Source: Roseomonas acroporae
GTDB lineage: Bacteria; Pseudomonadota; Alphaproteobacteria; Acetobacterales; Acetobacteraceae
NCBI RefSeq assembly: GCF_023223525.1
Contig: NZ_JALPRX010000014.1
Location: 38,950 to 102,949 of the forward strand
Reading direction: 5' to 3'
DNA: 64,000 nucleotides
The translations under genes and the position numbers were made by a program. The notes below the pieces were generated by a model that searched no databases, was not told the origin of the DNA, and was given only the letters and a program-made list of their open reading frames with translations. This document shows, in pieces, positions 46,917 through 57,426 of this stretch. Within the stretch, counting starts at the first letter, position 1; each line of letters starts with the position of its first letter.

Positions 46917-48919
46917 CGCGCCGCTCCGGAGCCGGAGACGGTGCCGGGCGCCGTGGCGGTCGCCGCCGGGCCGGAAGGGGGTGCGGAGGAGGTGGTCGGC
47001 GTGGGGGCGGCGGGCACGCTGCCGCCGACGGGGCGGCCGCCGCCCGGCTGCCCTTCCGGACGCGGGCCGTTGCCGCGCGGGCGCCCGCCGGCCGCGTCGT
47101 CGGCAGCCGGGCCGGCGGCGGGGTCGCCGGCAGGGCCGGCGGCGCCGGGCGCGTCGTCGCGCGACGGGCGGCCCTCGCGTCGGGGTCGCTGCGGATCGCC
47201 CGCGGCATCGCCCGGGGCGCCGCCCTCGCGGCCGGCGCGCGGGGCACGGCCCTGCCAGTTGCCCTGGTCGCCGCGCCCCTGGCCGGTGCTCCCCTGACCG
47301 CCACTCCCCGGGCCACCCCCTTGGCGCGGCCCGGCGCCCTGACCGGCTCCCTGGCCGGCTCCCTGGGAGCCGGCGCCGCCATCCGTGCCCTGCTGCCCGC
47401 CCGGCCCCTGCGGCTGGCCGACCCGCACCGTGGCGCCGGGCACGAGGCGCAGCGCGCCGGAGGTGACGACGCGCTCGCCGGCCTGCAGGCCCTGGCGCAC
47501 CACCGCGTCGCTGGCCGTCAGCTCGCCGAGGGTCAGCGGCCGCTGCTCCACCTTGCTGTCGGCGCCCACCACGAAGGCGTAGGGGCCGTTGGGGCCGCGC
47601 TGCACCGCGACGAGCGGGATCACCAGCGCGTTGCGGATCGTGGCGACCTGCATGGTCACGGTCACGAAGGCGCCCGGCCAGAGACGCAGGTCCTCGTTGG
47701 CGAAGGTGGCCTTGAGCTTGATCGTGCCGGTGGTGGCATCGACCTGGTTGTCCACCGTCACCAGCGTGCCGCTGGCCACCGGGCCGCTGCCGTCCTGCGC
47801 CATGGCGTGCACCGGCACGGCGCCGTTGCCCGGCGCGGCGCCACCCTGGCCGCCGCCCGGCGGGCCGCCGGCCCGGCCGCTGCCCGCGCCGGCCGGCGTG
47901 GCCGCGGCCTGGACCGGCGTGCCCTGGCCTGCCGCGCCCTGGCCCCCAGCCCCCTGGCCTGCTGCCGGAACCGGGGCCGCCACTCCCGGCGCGCCGCCGG
48001 CGGTTCCCCCGGGCGTGCCGCCCTGGGCCCGTGCCATGGCGGCGGCGACGCGCGGCAGGTCCTGCTGCGGCAGGGTGAAGGTGACGCTGATCGGGCGGAG
48101 CTGCGTCAGCACCACGATGCCGGTGGTGTCGCCGGAGCGGACGATGTTGCCGATGTCGACGAGGCGCAGGCCGGTGCGGCCGTCGAAGGGGGCGCGGATG
48201 GTGGTGTAGTCGAGCTGGGTCTGCGCCGACTCGATCGCCGCCTGGTCCTGGCGCACCTGCGCCTCGTACATCGCGACCTGGGCGCGCTGCGTGTCCACCT
48301 GCTGCTGCGTGGCGCCCTGGGCGCGCACGAGCTGGGTGTAGCGCGCGAGGTCGAGCCGGGCATTGGCGAGCTGCGCCTCGTCATAGGCCTTCTTCGCCAC
48401 CGCCTGGTCCAGCGCCGCTTGGTAGGTGCGCGGGTCGATGCGGGCCAGCACGTCGCCGCGGCGCACGTCCTGGCCCTCGCGGAAGGCGATCTCGAGGAGC
48501 TGCCCGTCTACCTGGCTGCGCACGGTGACGCTGTTGAAGGCCTGCACCGTGCCCAGCGCGTCGAGGGTGATCGGCACGTCGCGGCGCACCGCCTCGGCCA
48601 CGGTGACGGGCGGCGGGGGGCCGCCGAAGCGGCCGCCCGGACCGCCGCCCGGGCCACCGCCGGGGCCACGCTGGCGGCCGGAGGCGGCCGTCTCCGTGGC
48701 GGCGTGATGCGTCCACCACCACCAGCCGCCGCCGGCGGCGCCGGCGAGCAGCAGGAGCAGCAGCAGCCAGCCGAAGCCGCGGCGCGGCCGGGAGTCGCCC
48801 GGCGCTTCCGCCTGGTCGTGCGCGGGGGGCGTGCCGCGGGATGCGGGCTCGATCCTGTCCGCCGGCGTCGGGTTCGGCCGCCCGCTGGAGGAGGGGGAGA
48901 CCGGAGGGTTGGTGTCCAT
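46913..48919 (-). CDS. RND efflux periplasmic adaptor, MdtA-like, with long low-complexity segments
   Basis: 668 residues, far above the usual 380-430. One N-terminal span (FGWLLLLLLLAGAAGGGWWWW), lipoyl halves VDGQLLEIAFREGQDVRRGD and TIRAPFDGRTGLRLVDIGN, a helical hairpin, then the barrel and membrane-proximal domains. Excess length comes from a Gly/Ala/Gln-rich insertion of about 75 residues after the lipoyl region and a C-terminal tail of about 170 residues rich in Gly, Gln, Pro and Arg. The start at 48919 has GGAG within the upstream gene; an ATG five codons earlier is an alternative. Confidence 0.9.
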   Translation of the reverse strand: MDTNPPVSPSSSGRPNPTPADRIEPASRGTPPAHDQAEAPGDSRPRRGFGWLLLLLLLAGAAGGGWWWWTHHAATETAASGRQRGPGGGPGGGPGGRFGGPPPPVTVAEAVRRDVPITLDALGTVQAFNSVTVRSQVDGQLLEIAFREGQDVRRGDVLARIDPRTYQAALDQAVAKKAYDEAQLANARLDLARYTQLVRAQGATQQQVDTQRAQVAMYEAQVRQDQAAIESAQTQLDYTTIRAPFDGRTGLRLVDIGNIVRSGDTTGIVVLTQLRPISVTFTLPQQDLPRVAAAMARAQGGTPGGTAGGAPGVAAPVPAAGQGAGGQGAAGQGTPVQAAATPAGAGSGRAGGPPGGGQGGAAPGNGAVPVHAMAQDGSGPVASGTLVTVDNQVDATTGTIKLKATFANEDLRLWPGAFVTVTMQVATIRNALVIPLVAVQRGPNGPYAFVVGADSKVEQRPLTLGELTASDAVVRQGLQAGERVVTSGALRLVPGATVRVGQPQGPGGQQGTDGGAGSQGAGQGAGQGAGPRQGGGPGSGGQGSTGQGRGDQGNWQGRAPRAGREGGAPGDAAGDPQRPRREGRPSRDDAPGAAGPAGDPAAGPAADDAAGGRPRGNGPRPEGQPGGGRPVGGSVPAAPTPTTSSAPPSGPAATATAPGTVSGSGAAR

Positions 48920-48924
48920 CGGGT

Positions 48925-50526
48925 TCAGCTCCATCCCCCGCCCAGGGCGCGGAACAGGCCGACCGCGGCCTGGAGCCGCAGCAGGCGGACCTGCGCCAGG
49001 GTGTTGCGTGCCGTATATAAGGACTGCTGCGCCGTCAGCAGGCTCACGAGGTCGATGGTGCCGGCGCGCAGCTGCGCCTCGGCGATGGCGAAGGCGCGCT
49101 CGGCCTGCCGCACCGCCTGGGCCTGCAGCTCCTCCTGCTCCGTGGTCCGGCGCAGCGCGACCAGCGCGTTCTCGCTGTCGGTGAGGGCGTTGACGATCGC
49201 GTAGCGGTAGCTGGCCAGGTACTGCTCGACCTGGGCGCGGGCGAGGTCCACCTGGGCGCGCAGCTTGCCGCCGTCGATCAGCGGCTGGGTCAGGGCGGCG
49301 GCCAGGGTGAAGAGCTGCGATTCCGGCCGCAGCAGCGTGCCCAGCAGCAGGCTCTGCACGCCGCCCGTGGCGGTGAGCTGCACCGAGGGCAGCATCTGCG
49401 CCCGGGCGTTGGCCACGCTGGCCTGGGCGGAGGCGAGCTGCGCCTCGGCCTGCCAGACATCCGGGCGGCGCACGATCAGCTCGGCGGGCAGGCCGGCATT
49501 GACCGGCGGCACCACGATGCGCTCGAAGCCGCCGCCCCGGACGGTGAGCGATTCGGGCGTGCGGCCGATCAGCGTGGCCAGCGTGTTGCCGTCCTGCTCC
49601 ACGGTCTGGCGCAGCGGCGGCACGTTGGCGCGCAGCTGCGCCACGGTGGTCTCCTGCTGCGCGAGGTCGAGCCCCGTGGCGGTGCCGACCGAGACGCGCA
49701 GGCGGATCACCTCCAGGATGCGGGTCGCGTCGCGCAGGTTGCTCTCCGCGATGGCGAGGCGGGCCTGGGCCGCGATCAGCTCGAAGTAGGTGTTGGCCAC
49801 CGTGGCCTGGGTGGTCAGCATCACCGCGCCGACGTTGAACTGGTTGGCGGCGCGGGTGCGCTCGGCGGCGGCCAGGGCGGCGGTGTTCTTGCCCCAGAAG
49901 TCGATCTCGTAGCTGGCGGCGAGGCTGGCGCGGAAGATGGAGCTCTGCCGGTTGCCACCGCCGCCGCCGCTGATGACCGTGCTGGTCGTCGTGCCGGTGG
50001 TGGTGCCGACGCCGCCGACGCCGGTGGTGGTGCCGGCGCCGGTGGTGCTGGTGGAGGAGCCGCCGCTGGAGGCGCTCTGCGAGCGGGTGGCGCTGCCGGT
50101 GAGGTTGACCGTGGGCAGCAGCGCGGCGCCGGTGATCCGGGCCTGGGCATCCGCCTGGCGCACCTGGGCGATGGCGACGGCGATGTCGAAATTGTTGCCG
50201 GCGGCGGCCTCCATCAGCCCGTCCAGCTCGGGCGAGCCGAAGCCGCGCCACCAGTCGCGCGTCGGCCAGCGCGCCGGGCCGACATCGGCGTAGGTGAGCC
50301 GGTCGGGCAGGGGAATGCCGGCGGAGGGGGCATCGGCGAGCATGCTGCAACCGCCGGCGAGGGCCGCGAAGGCGATCGCCAGCAGCGGCGCGGGCCGGGA
50401 GGGCCGGGCCGGCCGGCGTGCCGAGGGCCGGGCCCGTGGTCGGGCCGACGGTCCGGCCGCTGCCGATTCGCCCAGGGCGTGGGGCGCGGCCGGTCCGGGA
50501 GGGGTGATGGGTACGGGGATCGTCAT
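48925..50526 (-). CDS. outer-membrane efflux lipoprotein, OprM/NodT family
   Basis: 533 residues from the ATG at 50526. After an Arg/Pro/Ala-rich leader of about 45 residues comes a signal peptide with lipobox LAGGC, then two outer-membrane efflux repeats (WPTRDWWRGFGSPELDGLM; ASYEIDFWGKNTAALAAAE; VRRPDVWQAEAQLASAQASV). A Thr/Gly/Ser-rich insertion (TTGAGTTTGVGGVGTTTGTTT) lies in the first half, probably at an extracellular loop. First gene of the four-gene pump operon. Confidence 0.92.
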   Translation of the reverse strand: MTIPVPITPPGPAAPHALGESAAAGPSARPRARPSARRPARPSRPAPLLAIAFAALAGGCSMLADAPSAGIPLPDRLTYADVGPARWPTRDWWRGFGSPELDGLMEAAAGNNFDIAVAIAQVRQADAQARITGAALLPTVNLTGSATRSQSASSGGSSTSTTGAGTTTGVGGVGTTTGTTTSTVISGGGGGNRQSSIFRASLAASYEIDFWGKNTAALAAAERTRAANQFNVGAVMLTTQATVANTYFELIAAQARLAIAESNLRDATRILEVIRLRVSVGTATGLDLAQQETTVAQLRANVPPLRQTVEQDGNTLATLIGRTPESLTVRGGGFERIVVPPVNAGLPAELIVRRPDVWQAEAQLASAQASVANARAQMLPSVQLTATGGVQSLLLGTLLRPESQLFTLAAALTQPLIDGGKLRAQVDLARAQVEQYLASYRYAIVNALTDSENALVALRRTTEQEELQAQAVRQAERAFAIAEAQLRAGTIDLVSLLTAQQSLYTARNTLAQVRLLRLQAAVGLFRALGGGWS

Positions 50527-50971
50527 GCTTCCTGCGAGGGGTGGGCGCCCGGGCGCGTCGCCGCCCGGCGGGACCGGTCGGCGGGTGTGGTGCCTGCATC
50601 CCCTGGGAACCGCTTTGCCGGTTTCGTGCAACAGCAATGTTTCCGTGATGTTGCTGGTGCGCACGGGTCTGGCAGGAAGCGCAACAAAGCCGGGCGAGCG
50701 TCGTTGTGGCGGCGCGGCGGGCGCCGCCTCCCGCATCCTGGCCGGCGGGGCGGGACGGTCCGGCGGGGGTCGATCCGACGCGGCGGTGGCCGGGCCTTCG
50801 GCCGCGGGCGGTCCGGCATCGGGGCGTCGCCGCGGCAGGCTTCCGCCGGGCCGTCGCCCTGACGCATCCTCCGGACCGGCCGGAGACCATGCCGGACATG
50901 GCCGCCCTCCGGGCCGGCCAAGGGGGGCGCGCCATGCGGGGGCGCCCCCGAACGGGTCCAGGGAGGCGAGC
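50527..50971. promoter_or_regulatory. divergent intergenic region with CAGCAA-N13-TTGCTG inverted repeat
   Basis: This 445-bp gap separates the pump operon and the glucoamylase gene. Around 50620-50700 the sequence is less GC-rich and contains cagcaa (50632-50637) and ttgctg (50651-50656), plus another gcaacaaagc at 50690. A regulator site for the pump is plausible. No gene seen. Confidence 0.4.
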
Positions 50972-53452
50972 TTGCCCTACGCGCCCGGCGCCGCCGCGCC
51001 GAACACCACAGCGCCGAACGCCGTGGCATCCAGCACCGTCGCCCCGGGCGCGCCCGGCATCGCGCCGCGCTGGACCTCCAGCGACAAGGACGGGGTCGGC
51101 GTCGCCCTGTCGCCGCTGAGCCGGGTCTGGTTCACGCTCAGCCACGGCATCCTGAACGAGATCTACCACCCGCGCGTCGACCAGGCCTGCACGCGCGACT
51201 GCGGCCTGCTGGTGGCCGCCCCCGGCTTCTTCTCCGAGGAGAAGCGAGACGCGACGCACGCGCTGGCGCGGCTGGCCGACGGCGTGCCGGCCTTCCGCCT
51301 GACCAACCGCTGCCACGAGGGGCGCTACGAGATCGTCAAGGAGATCGTCTCCGACCCGCGCCGCGACGTGGTGCTGCAGCGGGTGCGCTTCACGCCGCTG
51401 GCGGGCGAGCGGTCGGATTACGGCGTCTACGTGCTGCTGGCGCCGCACCTCGTCAACGCGGGTTCCCGCAACACGGCGTGGCTGACCCACTTCAAGGGCG
51501 AGCCGATGCTGTTCGCCGAGGGGGCCGGCACCGCGCTGGCGCTCGCCGCCTCGCGCCCCTGGCGGGCGCGCTCGGTCGGCTTCGTGGGGGCGAGCGACGG
51601 CTGGCAGGACGTGTCGCGCCACCACCGCATGGCATGGTGCCACGACCGCGCCGAGGACGGCAACGTCGCGCTGACCGCCCAGCTCGACCTCGCCGGCGAG
51701 GGGGCGACGGACGAGCCGCTGGTGATCGCCATCGGCTTCGGCCGCACCTGGTCGGAGGCGGCGTTCCGCGCCCGGGCCAGCCTGCAGGGCGGGTTCGACG
51801 CGGCGCTGGCGGGCTACGCGGCGGGCTGGCACGGCTGGCAGGCGGGGCTGCGGCCGCTGGACCGCTGGCGCGCCTCGCTCGACCGGGCACCGGGCAGCGA
51901 ACGGCACAACACCTACCGCATCAGCACCTCGGTGCTGCGGGCGCACGACTCGCCGGCCTTCCCGGGCGGCTTCATCGCCTCGCTGTCGATCCCCTGGGGG
52001 GCGAGCAAGGGCGACGACGACCTGGGCGGCTACCACCTCGTCTGGCCGCGCGACCTGGTGCAGACGGCCGGCGCGCTGCTGGCGGCGGGGGCGCCGGCGG
52101 ATGCGCGGCGGGTGCTCGACTGGCTGGCGGCGGCGCAGGAGTCGGACGGGCACTGGCCGCAGAATTCCTGGCTGGACGGCACGCCCTACTGGCACGGCAT
52201 CCAGCTCGACGAGAGCGCCTTCCCGGTGCTGCTGGTCGATCTCGCCCGGCGCGAGGGGGCGCTGGACGCGGCGGGGGCGCGGCACTTCTGGCCGATGGTG
52301 CGCCGGGCGGCCGAATTCATGCTGCGCAACGGGCCGGTGACCGCGCAGGACCGCTGGGAGGAGGATGCGGGGTATTCGCCCTACACCCTGGCGGTCGCGG
52401 TGGCGGCGCTGCTGGCGGCGGCCGACCTCGCCGAGGCGGTGGGCGAGGCGGACGCGGCCGCGCTGCTGCGCGACAGCGCCGATGGCTGGAACGACCGCAT
52501 CGAGGAATGGTGCTGGGTCGAGGGCTCCGCCCCGGCGCGGCGCGCCGGGGTGCGGGGCCACTACGTGCGCATCGGGGCGGCGGACGAGCTGGACGCGCTT
52601 TCGCCGGTGGCGGGCGAGATCGTGCTGCGCAACCAGGAGGGCGGGGATGGCCGCCGGCTGGCCGCCGACGTGGTCAGCCCGGATGCGCTGGCGCTGGTCC
52701 GCTTCGGCCTGCGCGCCGCCGACGACCCGCGCATCCGCGACACGGTGGCGGTGATCGACAGGGAATTGCGCGCCGAGACGCCGGCCGGCCCCTGCTGGCG
52801 CCGCTACAACGGCGACGGCTACGGCGAGCACGCGGATGGGCGGCCCTTCGACGGCAGCGGCGTCGGGCGCCTCTGGCCGCTGCTGACCGGCGAGCGGGCC
52901 CATCACGCGCTGGCGGCCGGGCGGCGGGAGGAGGCGGAGGCGCTGCTGGCCACGCTGGAGGGGCTCGTCAGCGATGGCGGGCTGCTGCCGGAGCAGGTCT
53001 GGGACGGCCCGGCGCTGCCGGAGCGCGAATTGTTTCCCGGCCGCCCCGCCGGCTCCGCCATGCCGCTGGTCTGGGCGCATGCGGAGCACGTGAAGCTGCT
53101 GCGCTCGCTGGCGGAGGAGCGGGTGTTCGACATGCCGCCGCAGACGGTGGAGCGCTACCTGCGCCGCGGCGTGCGGCCCGGCTCCGTGACCTGGCGGCGC
53201 GACAGCCGCGCCGTGACCATGCCCGCCGGGCGGCGGCTGCGGCTGGAGCTGACCGAGCCGGCGCTGGTGCACTGGAGCCTGGATGGCTGGGCCAGCGCGA
53301 CCGACAGCCGGACCGGGCCGCCGGTGCTCGGGGTGCACGTGCTGGAATTGCCGACCGAGGCGTTGGCGGCGGGCGGGCGGGTGCTGTTCACCTTCCTGCT
53401 GCTGAACGGGCAGGGGTGGATCGGGGTGGATCACGGGGTGCGGGTGGTGTGA
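50972..53452 (+). CDS. glycoside hydrolase family 15 glucoamylase-like protein
   Basis: 826 residues from a TTG at 50972, chosen because GGGAGG lies six bases upstream and the frame has no nearby ATG. Releases glucose from alpha-1,4/1,6-glucans. The N-terminal beta domain ([20 protein letters not shown]) and the (alpha/alpha)6 barrel match bacterial glucoamylases: [38 protein letters not shown], general acid in [13 protein letters not shown] (Glu about 463-464) and base in LLPEQVWD (Glu about 674). No signal peptide, so probably cytosolic. It heads a cluster of pentose-phosphate genes. Confidence 0.9.
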   Translation: MPYAPGAAAPNTTAPNAVASSTVAPGAPGIAPRWTSSDKDGVGVALSPLSRVWFTLSHGILNEIYHPRVDQACTRDCGLLVAAPGFFSEEKRDATHALARLADGVPAFRLTNRCHEGRYEIVKEIVSDPRRDVVLQRVRFTPLAGERSDYGVYVLLAPHLVNAGSRNTAWLTHFKGEPMLFAEGAGTALALAASRPWRARSVGFVGASDGWQDVSRHHRMAWCHDRAEDGNVALTAQLDLAGEGATDEPLVIAIGFGRTWSEAAFRARASLQGGFDAALAGYAAGWHGWQAGLRPLDRWRASLDRAPGSERHNTYRISTSVLRAHDSPAFPGGFIASLSIPWGASKGDDDLGGYHLVWPRDLVQTAGALLAAGAPADARRVLDWLAAAQESDGHWPQNSWLDGTPYWHGIQLDESAFPVLLVDLARREGALDAAGARHFWPMVRRAAEFMLRNGPVTAQDRWEEDAGYSPYTLAVAVAALLAAADLAEAVGEADAAALLRDSADGWNDRIEEWCWVEGSAPARRAGVRGHYVRIGAADELDALSPVAGEIVLRNQEGGDGRRLAADVVSPDALALVRFGLRAADDPRIRDTVAVIDRELRAETPAGPCWRRYNGDGYGEHADGRPFDGSGVGRLWPLLTGERAHHALAAGRREEAEALLATLEGLVSDGGLLPEQVWDGPALPERELFPGRPAGSAMPLVWAHAEHVKLLRSLAEERVFDMPPQTVERYLRRGVRPGSVTWRRDSRAVTMPAGRRLRLELTEPALVHWSLDGWASATDSRTGPPVLGVHVLELPTEALAAGGRVLFTFLLLNGQGWIGVDHGVRVV

Positions 53453-53552
53453 CGCCGCGGCGCCTCCCCCGGGGCCCGGCGTCTGGCCGCGGCGTCCGAA
53501 TCGGCATACGCAGGCCCGGCTGCCGCGTTACGGCCGGCGGATGGAGAGAAGC

Positions 53553-54533
<981 letters not shown>

Positions 54534-54595
54534 CGGCGGCGCGCGGGGCCGGCGGGGCCGCCCGGCGCGGGAGGCGAATTCCGGAGGAGATGGGG

Positions 54596-55306
54596 ATGCA
54601 CGCGGCGCTGGAGGTGCTGGACGACGCCGATACGCTGGCGGAGCGGGCGGCGGGCTGGCTCGCCAACCTCGCGGCGGAGGCCGGGCCGCGCTTCGCCGTG
54701 GCGCTCTCCGGCGGCTCCACGCCGGAGCGGCTGTTCCGGCTGCTGGCCGGCCCGGTCTGGCGCGGCCGGATCCCCTGGGAGCGGGCGCACCTCTTCTGGG
54801 GCGACGAGCGCTGCGTGCCCTACGACCATCCGGACAGCAATTTCGGGATGGCGAAGCGGGCGCTGATCGACGCGGTGCCGGTGCCGGCGACGCAGGTGCA
54901 TCCGATCCCGGTGGCGCCGGACGCGCCGGCGGCGGCCGCGGCCTACGAGGCGACCCTGCGCGGCTTCTACGGCGCGGAGCGCCTCTCGCCGGACCGGCCG
55001 CTGTTCGACGCGGTGCTGCTGGGGCTGGGCGAGGACGGGCACACCGCCTCGCTGTTTCCCGGCCGGCCGGAGGTGGACGAGGCGATGGCCTGGGCGGTGC
55101 CGGTGCAGGGCGCCAAGCCGCAGGACCGGGTGTCGCTGACCCTGCCGGTGCTGGGCAGCGCGCGCGGTGTGGCCTTCCTGGTCAGCGGCGCGGCCAAGCG
55201 CGCGGCGCTGTCGGGCATCCGCAACGCCGATCCGGCGCTGCCGGCGGCACGGGTGCGGGCGCGCGGGCGGCTGGTGATCCTGGCCGACGAGGCGGCGGCG
55301 GGGTAG
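54596..55306 (+). CDS. pgl: 6-phosphogluconolactonase
   Basis: 236 residues from the ATG at 54596, eight bases after GGAGG; an ATG two codons earlier is too close. ALSGGSTPERLFRLL and FWGDERCVPYDHPDSNFG are the sugar-phosphate-binding blocks, and LLGLGEDGHTASLFPGRPEV carries the catalytic His. Supplies 6-phosphogluconate to the adjacent dehydrogenase. No zwf gene is in the window. Confidence 0.95.
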   Translation: MHAALEVLDDADTLAERAAGWLANLAAEAGPRFAVALSGGSTPERLFRLLAGPVWRGRIPWERAHLFWGDERCVPYDHPDSNFGMAKRALIDAVPVPATQVHPIPVAPDAPAAAAAYEATLRGFYGAERLSPDRPLFDAVLLGLGEDGHTASLFPGRPEVDEAMAWAVPVQGAKPQDRVSLTLPVLGSARGVAFLVSGAAKRAALSGIRNADPALPAARVRARGRLVILADEAAAG

Positions 55307-55364
55307 GGCGCGCCGGAGGGGCGACGGGGCGACGGGGCGGCGGGAACGGAGGTCGGGCGGCGCC

Positions 55365-56051
55365 ATGCAGGAGGACTGGAAGCGCGCGGCGGCCGAGGCG
55401 GCGGCGGCGCTGGCCGAGGACGGCATGGTGGTGGGGCTGGGGACCGGCTCCACCGCCGCCTGGGCCATCGCCGCGCTGGGCGAGCGGGTGCGCCGGGGGC
55501 TGCGAATCCTCGGCATCCCGACCTCCGAGCGCAGCGCGGCGCAGGCGCGGACGCTCGGCATTCCGCTGACCGGCTTCGACCGGCATGCGCGGCTGGACCT
55601 GGCCATCGACGGCGCCGACGAGGTGGAGCCGGGCACGCTGGACCTGGTGAAGGGGCTGGGCGGCGCGCTGCTGCGGGAGAAGATCGTGGCGGCGGCCAGC
55701 GCGCGGCTGGTGATCGCCGTGGACGAGGGCAAGCTGGTGGCGCGGCTGGGCAGCCGGGCGCCGGTGCCGGTGGAGGTGGTGGATTTCGGTCGCGAGGCGA
55801 CGGCGGCGCATCTGGCGGCGCTGGGGGCGGAGCCGGCGCTGCGGCGCGGCGAGGACGGGGTGGCGTTCCGCAGCGACGGCGGCAACCCGATCCTGGACTG
55901 TCGCTTCGGGCCGATCGGCGATGCCGGGGCGCTGGAGACGGCGTTGAACCGCATCCCCGGCGTGATCGAGAACGGCCTGTTCGTCGGGCGGGCCGCGGCG
56001 GTGGCGGTCGGCGGCGCCGGGGGCGTGCGCTGGCTGCGCCGGCAGGGGTGA
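55365..56051 (+). CDS. rpiA: ribose-5-phosphate isomerase A
   Basis: 228 residues. GMVVGLGTGSTAAWAIAAL (phosphate loop), IDGADEVEPGTLDLVKGLGG (catalytic Asp) and ALLREKIVAAAS (Lys) are the RpiA signatures; VDEGKLVARLG and DGGNPILDCRF complete the fold. Interconverts ribulose-5- and ribose-5-phosphate, directly downstream of the dehydrogenase step encoded upstream. Confidence 0.96.
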   Translation: MQEDWKRAAAEAAAALAEDGMVVGLGTGSTAAWAIAALGERVRRGLRILGIPTSERSAAQARTLGIPLTGFDRHARLDLAIDGADEVEPGTLDLVKGLGGALLREKIVAAASARLVIAVDEGKLVARLGSRAPVPVEVVDFGREATAAHLAALGAEPALRRGEDGVAFRSDGGNPILDCRFGPIGDAGALETALNRIPGVIENGLFVGRAAAVAVGGAGGVRWLRRQG

Positions 56052-56371
56052 GCGGATGCCGCCCGGCCGGCGCGCGGGCGGGATCGGCCCGGCGGGTGGC
56101 CCAAGCGGGGGCGACCAGGTGGATCGCCCAGGTGATCGCCCGGATGGGGGCGCCTGGATGGAGGCGCCCGGATGGGGTCGCCTGGACGTGCCGGACATGC
56201 GAGAGATCGGGCAGCCCGGGCGAAGGCAGGCGGGCGCCCGCCCGTGAAGCGCCGAGGGGGGAACGCCGAGAGGCGTCTCCGCCGGCGCGCGCGGCGCCAC
56301 GGGGATGACAATGTGCCGTGACGGATCGCCGGACCGCCGGGCGGCGATCCGCGGCAGGCGGAGGCACCGAG
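56052..56371 (+). repeat. intergenic region with degenerate gatcgccc/gatgggggcgcc repeats
   Basis: In the 320-bp rpiA-gntK gap, about 56100-56185 consists of short imperfect repeats (ggtggatcgcccaggtgatcgcccg, then ggatgggggcgcctggatggaggcgcccggatggggtcgcc). No gene is seen in it. Confidence 0.5.
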
Positions 56372-56887
56372 ATGAAGCGGCCGAGCGTGTTGCTGGTGAT
56401 GGGCGTGTCCGGGGCGGGCAAGACCTCGGTGGGCAAGGCGCTGGCCGAGGCGCTGGGCTGGCAGTTCCGGGACGCCGACGAATTCCACCCCCAGTCCAAC
56501 AAGGACAAGATGGCGCACGGCATCCCGCTCGACGATTCGGACCGTGCCCCCTGGCTCGCGGCGATCGCGCAATGGATCGATTCGAGCCACGCCATGGGGG
56601 AGCCGGCGGTGGTGACCTGCTCGGCCCTGAAGCGGCGCTACCGCGACGTGGTGGTCGGCGCGCGGGACTTCGTGCAGCTCGTCTACCTGCGCGGGGACAT
56701 GTCCGTGCTGGCCGAGCGCATCGGTGGCCGGCAGGGCCATTTCATGCCGGCCGCCCTGCTGGAGAGCCAGCTCGACACGCTGGAGGAGCCGGGGGAGGAC
56801 GAGAATCCGGTGGTGGTCGACGTCGCCCAGCCGGTCGAGGCGGAGGTGGCGGCGGTACTGGCGGAGACCGGGCTGCGCGCGCGCTGA
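56372..56887 (+). CDS. gntK: gluconokinase
   Basis: 171 residues. P-loop LLVMGVSGAGKTSVGKALA, then FRDADEFHPQSNKDKMAHGIPLDDSDRAPWL (substrate region) and VVTCSALKRRYRDVV; RQGHFMPAALLESQLDTLE closes the lid. Phosphorylates gluconate to 6-phosphogluconate, feeding the gnd step encoded upstream. Preceded by gcggaggcaccga as ribosome site. Confidence 0.95.
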   Translation: MKRPSVLLVMGVSGAGKTSVGKALAEALGWQFRDADEFHPQSNKDKMAHGIPLDDSDRAPWLAAIAQWIDSSHAMGEPAVVTCSALKRRYRDVVVGARDFVQLVYLRGDMSVLAERIGGRQGHFMPAALLESQLDTLEEPGEDENPVVVDVAQPVEAEVAAVLAETGLRAR

Positions 56888-56924
56888 GCCGGAGCGGCGC
56901 CCCGGCCCCTTGATGCGGTTCTCC

Positions 56925-56952
56925 TGATGCCCTCCCTCTGATGCCCTCCCTC
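56925..56952 (+). repeat. 14-bp direct duplication
   Basis: tgatgccctccctc occurs twice head to tail (56925-56938, 56939-56952), each containing an ATG. It spans the likely start of the next gene and gives two possible start codons in different frames. Confidence 0.8.
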
Positions 56953-57426
56953 TGCGGGCCGCGGCGGCCGACGGCGCCGGCCGGGATCGCCCCGGCTCTC
57001 CCGCGTCGCCCTGGCCTCCTCCGCGCCGCGCTCTGCTGCGCCGTGCTTTCCTGCGCCGCGCTTTCCTGCACGGCCGGTGCCGCCCTGGCCCAGGGTTCCC
57101 CGGGCGGGGTCCGGGCGCGGCCGCCGCTCGGCCTCTCGGCGGCGGCGCTGGCGGCGGCACAGCGCTTCCTGTGCCCGTTCGGCGGCCGACCGGTGCCCGT
57201 CCGCGGCGCGCGGGGGCGAGGCCGCTGCGCGCCCGCCGGAGGGGGCATCGGGGTGCCCGCCGGGCTGTACGCGGCCGGCCCTGCCGCCGGCGCCGCGTCC
57301 GGCGAGGTGCCGGGCTGGGACGCGGCGCTGCCGGGGGCCCGCCACACGCAGATGCCCTGTCCCCCCGGCACAGCCCCGGCCGCCGCGCGCTTCAACGCCG
57401 GCGTGGTGCGCTGCATGCCGGAATAG
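56941..57426 (+). CDS. hypothetical secreted cysteine-containing protein
   Basis: 161 residues, no family recognised. A basic, Pro-rich start is followed by a Cys/Ala/Leu hydrophobic run (LLRAALCCAVLSCAALSCTAGAALAQ) resembling a signal peptide with an Ala-Leu-Ala-Gln cleavage site. The mature part is Gly/Ala/Arg-rich with Cys in FLCPFGGRPVPV, RGRCAPAGG, QMPCPPGTAPA and VVRCMPE. The last two look like a conserved C-P-P-G-T...R-C motif. No ribosome-binding site is visible, and the start lies in a duplicated 14-mer, so the true start may be internal. Confidence 0.5.
   Translation: MPSLCGPRRPTAPAGIAPALPRRPGLLRAALCCAVLSCAALSCTAGAALAQGSPGGVRARPPLGLSAAALAAAQRFLCPFGGRPVPVRGARGRGRCAPAGGGIGVPAGLYAAGPAAGAASGEVPGWDAALPGARHTQMPCPPGTAPAAARFNAGVVRCMPE

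Noticed and set aside
40956..47297. A plus-strand open frame of over 2100 codons opposite the RND genes
   Set aside because: Antisense shadow of the same genes, rich in Asp/Gly/Arg/His with no recognisable fold.
40309..47382. An open frame of more than 2300 codons on the minus strand across both RND transporter genes
   Set aside because: It is an alternate frame of the two RND genes; the translation is Arg/Pro/Ala/His-rich with no domain, as expected from 70% GC codon bias.
46913..53434. A minus-strand frame of 2173 codons containing the MdtA-like adaptor
   Set aside because: Only the part from the ATG at 48919 resembles a protein family; the rest runs antisense to the glucoamylase and out of frame with the OprM-like gene.
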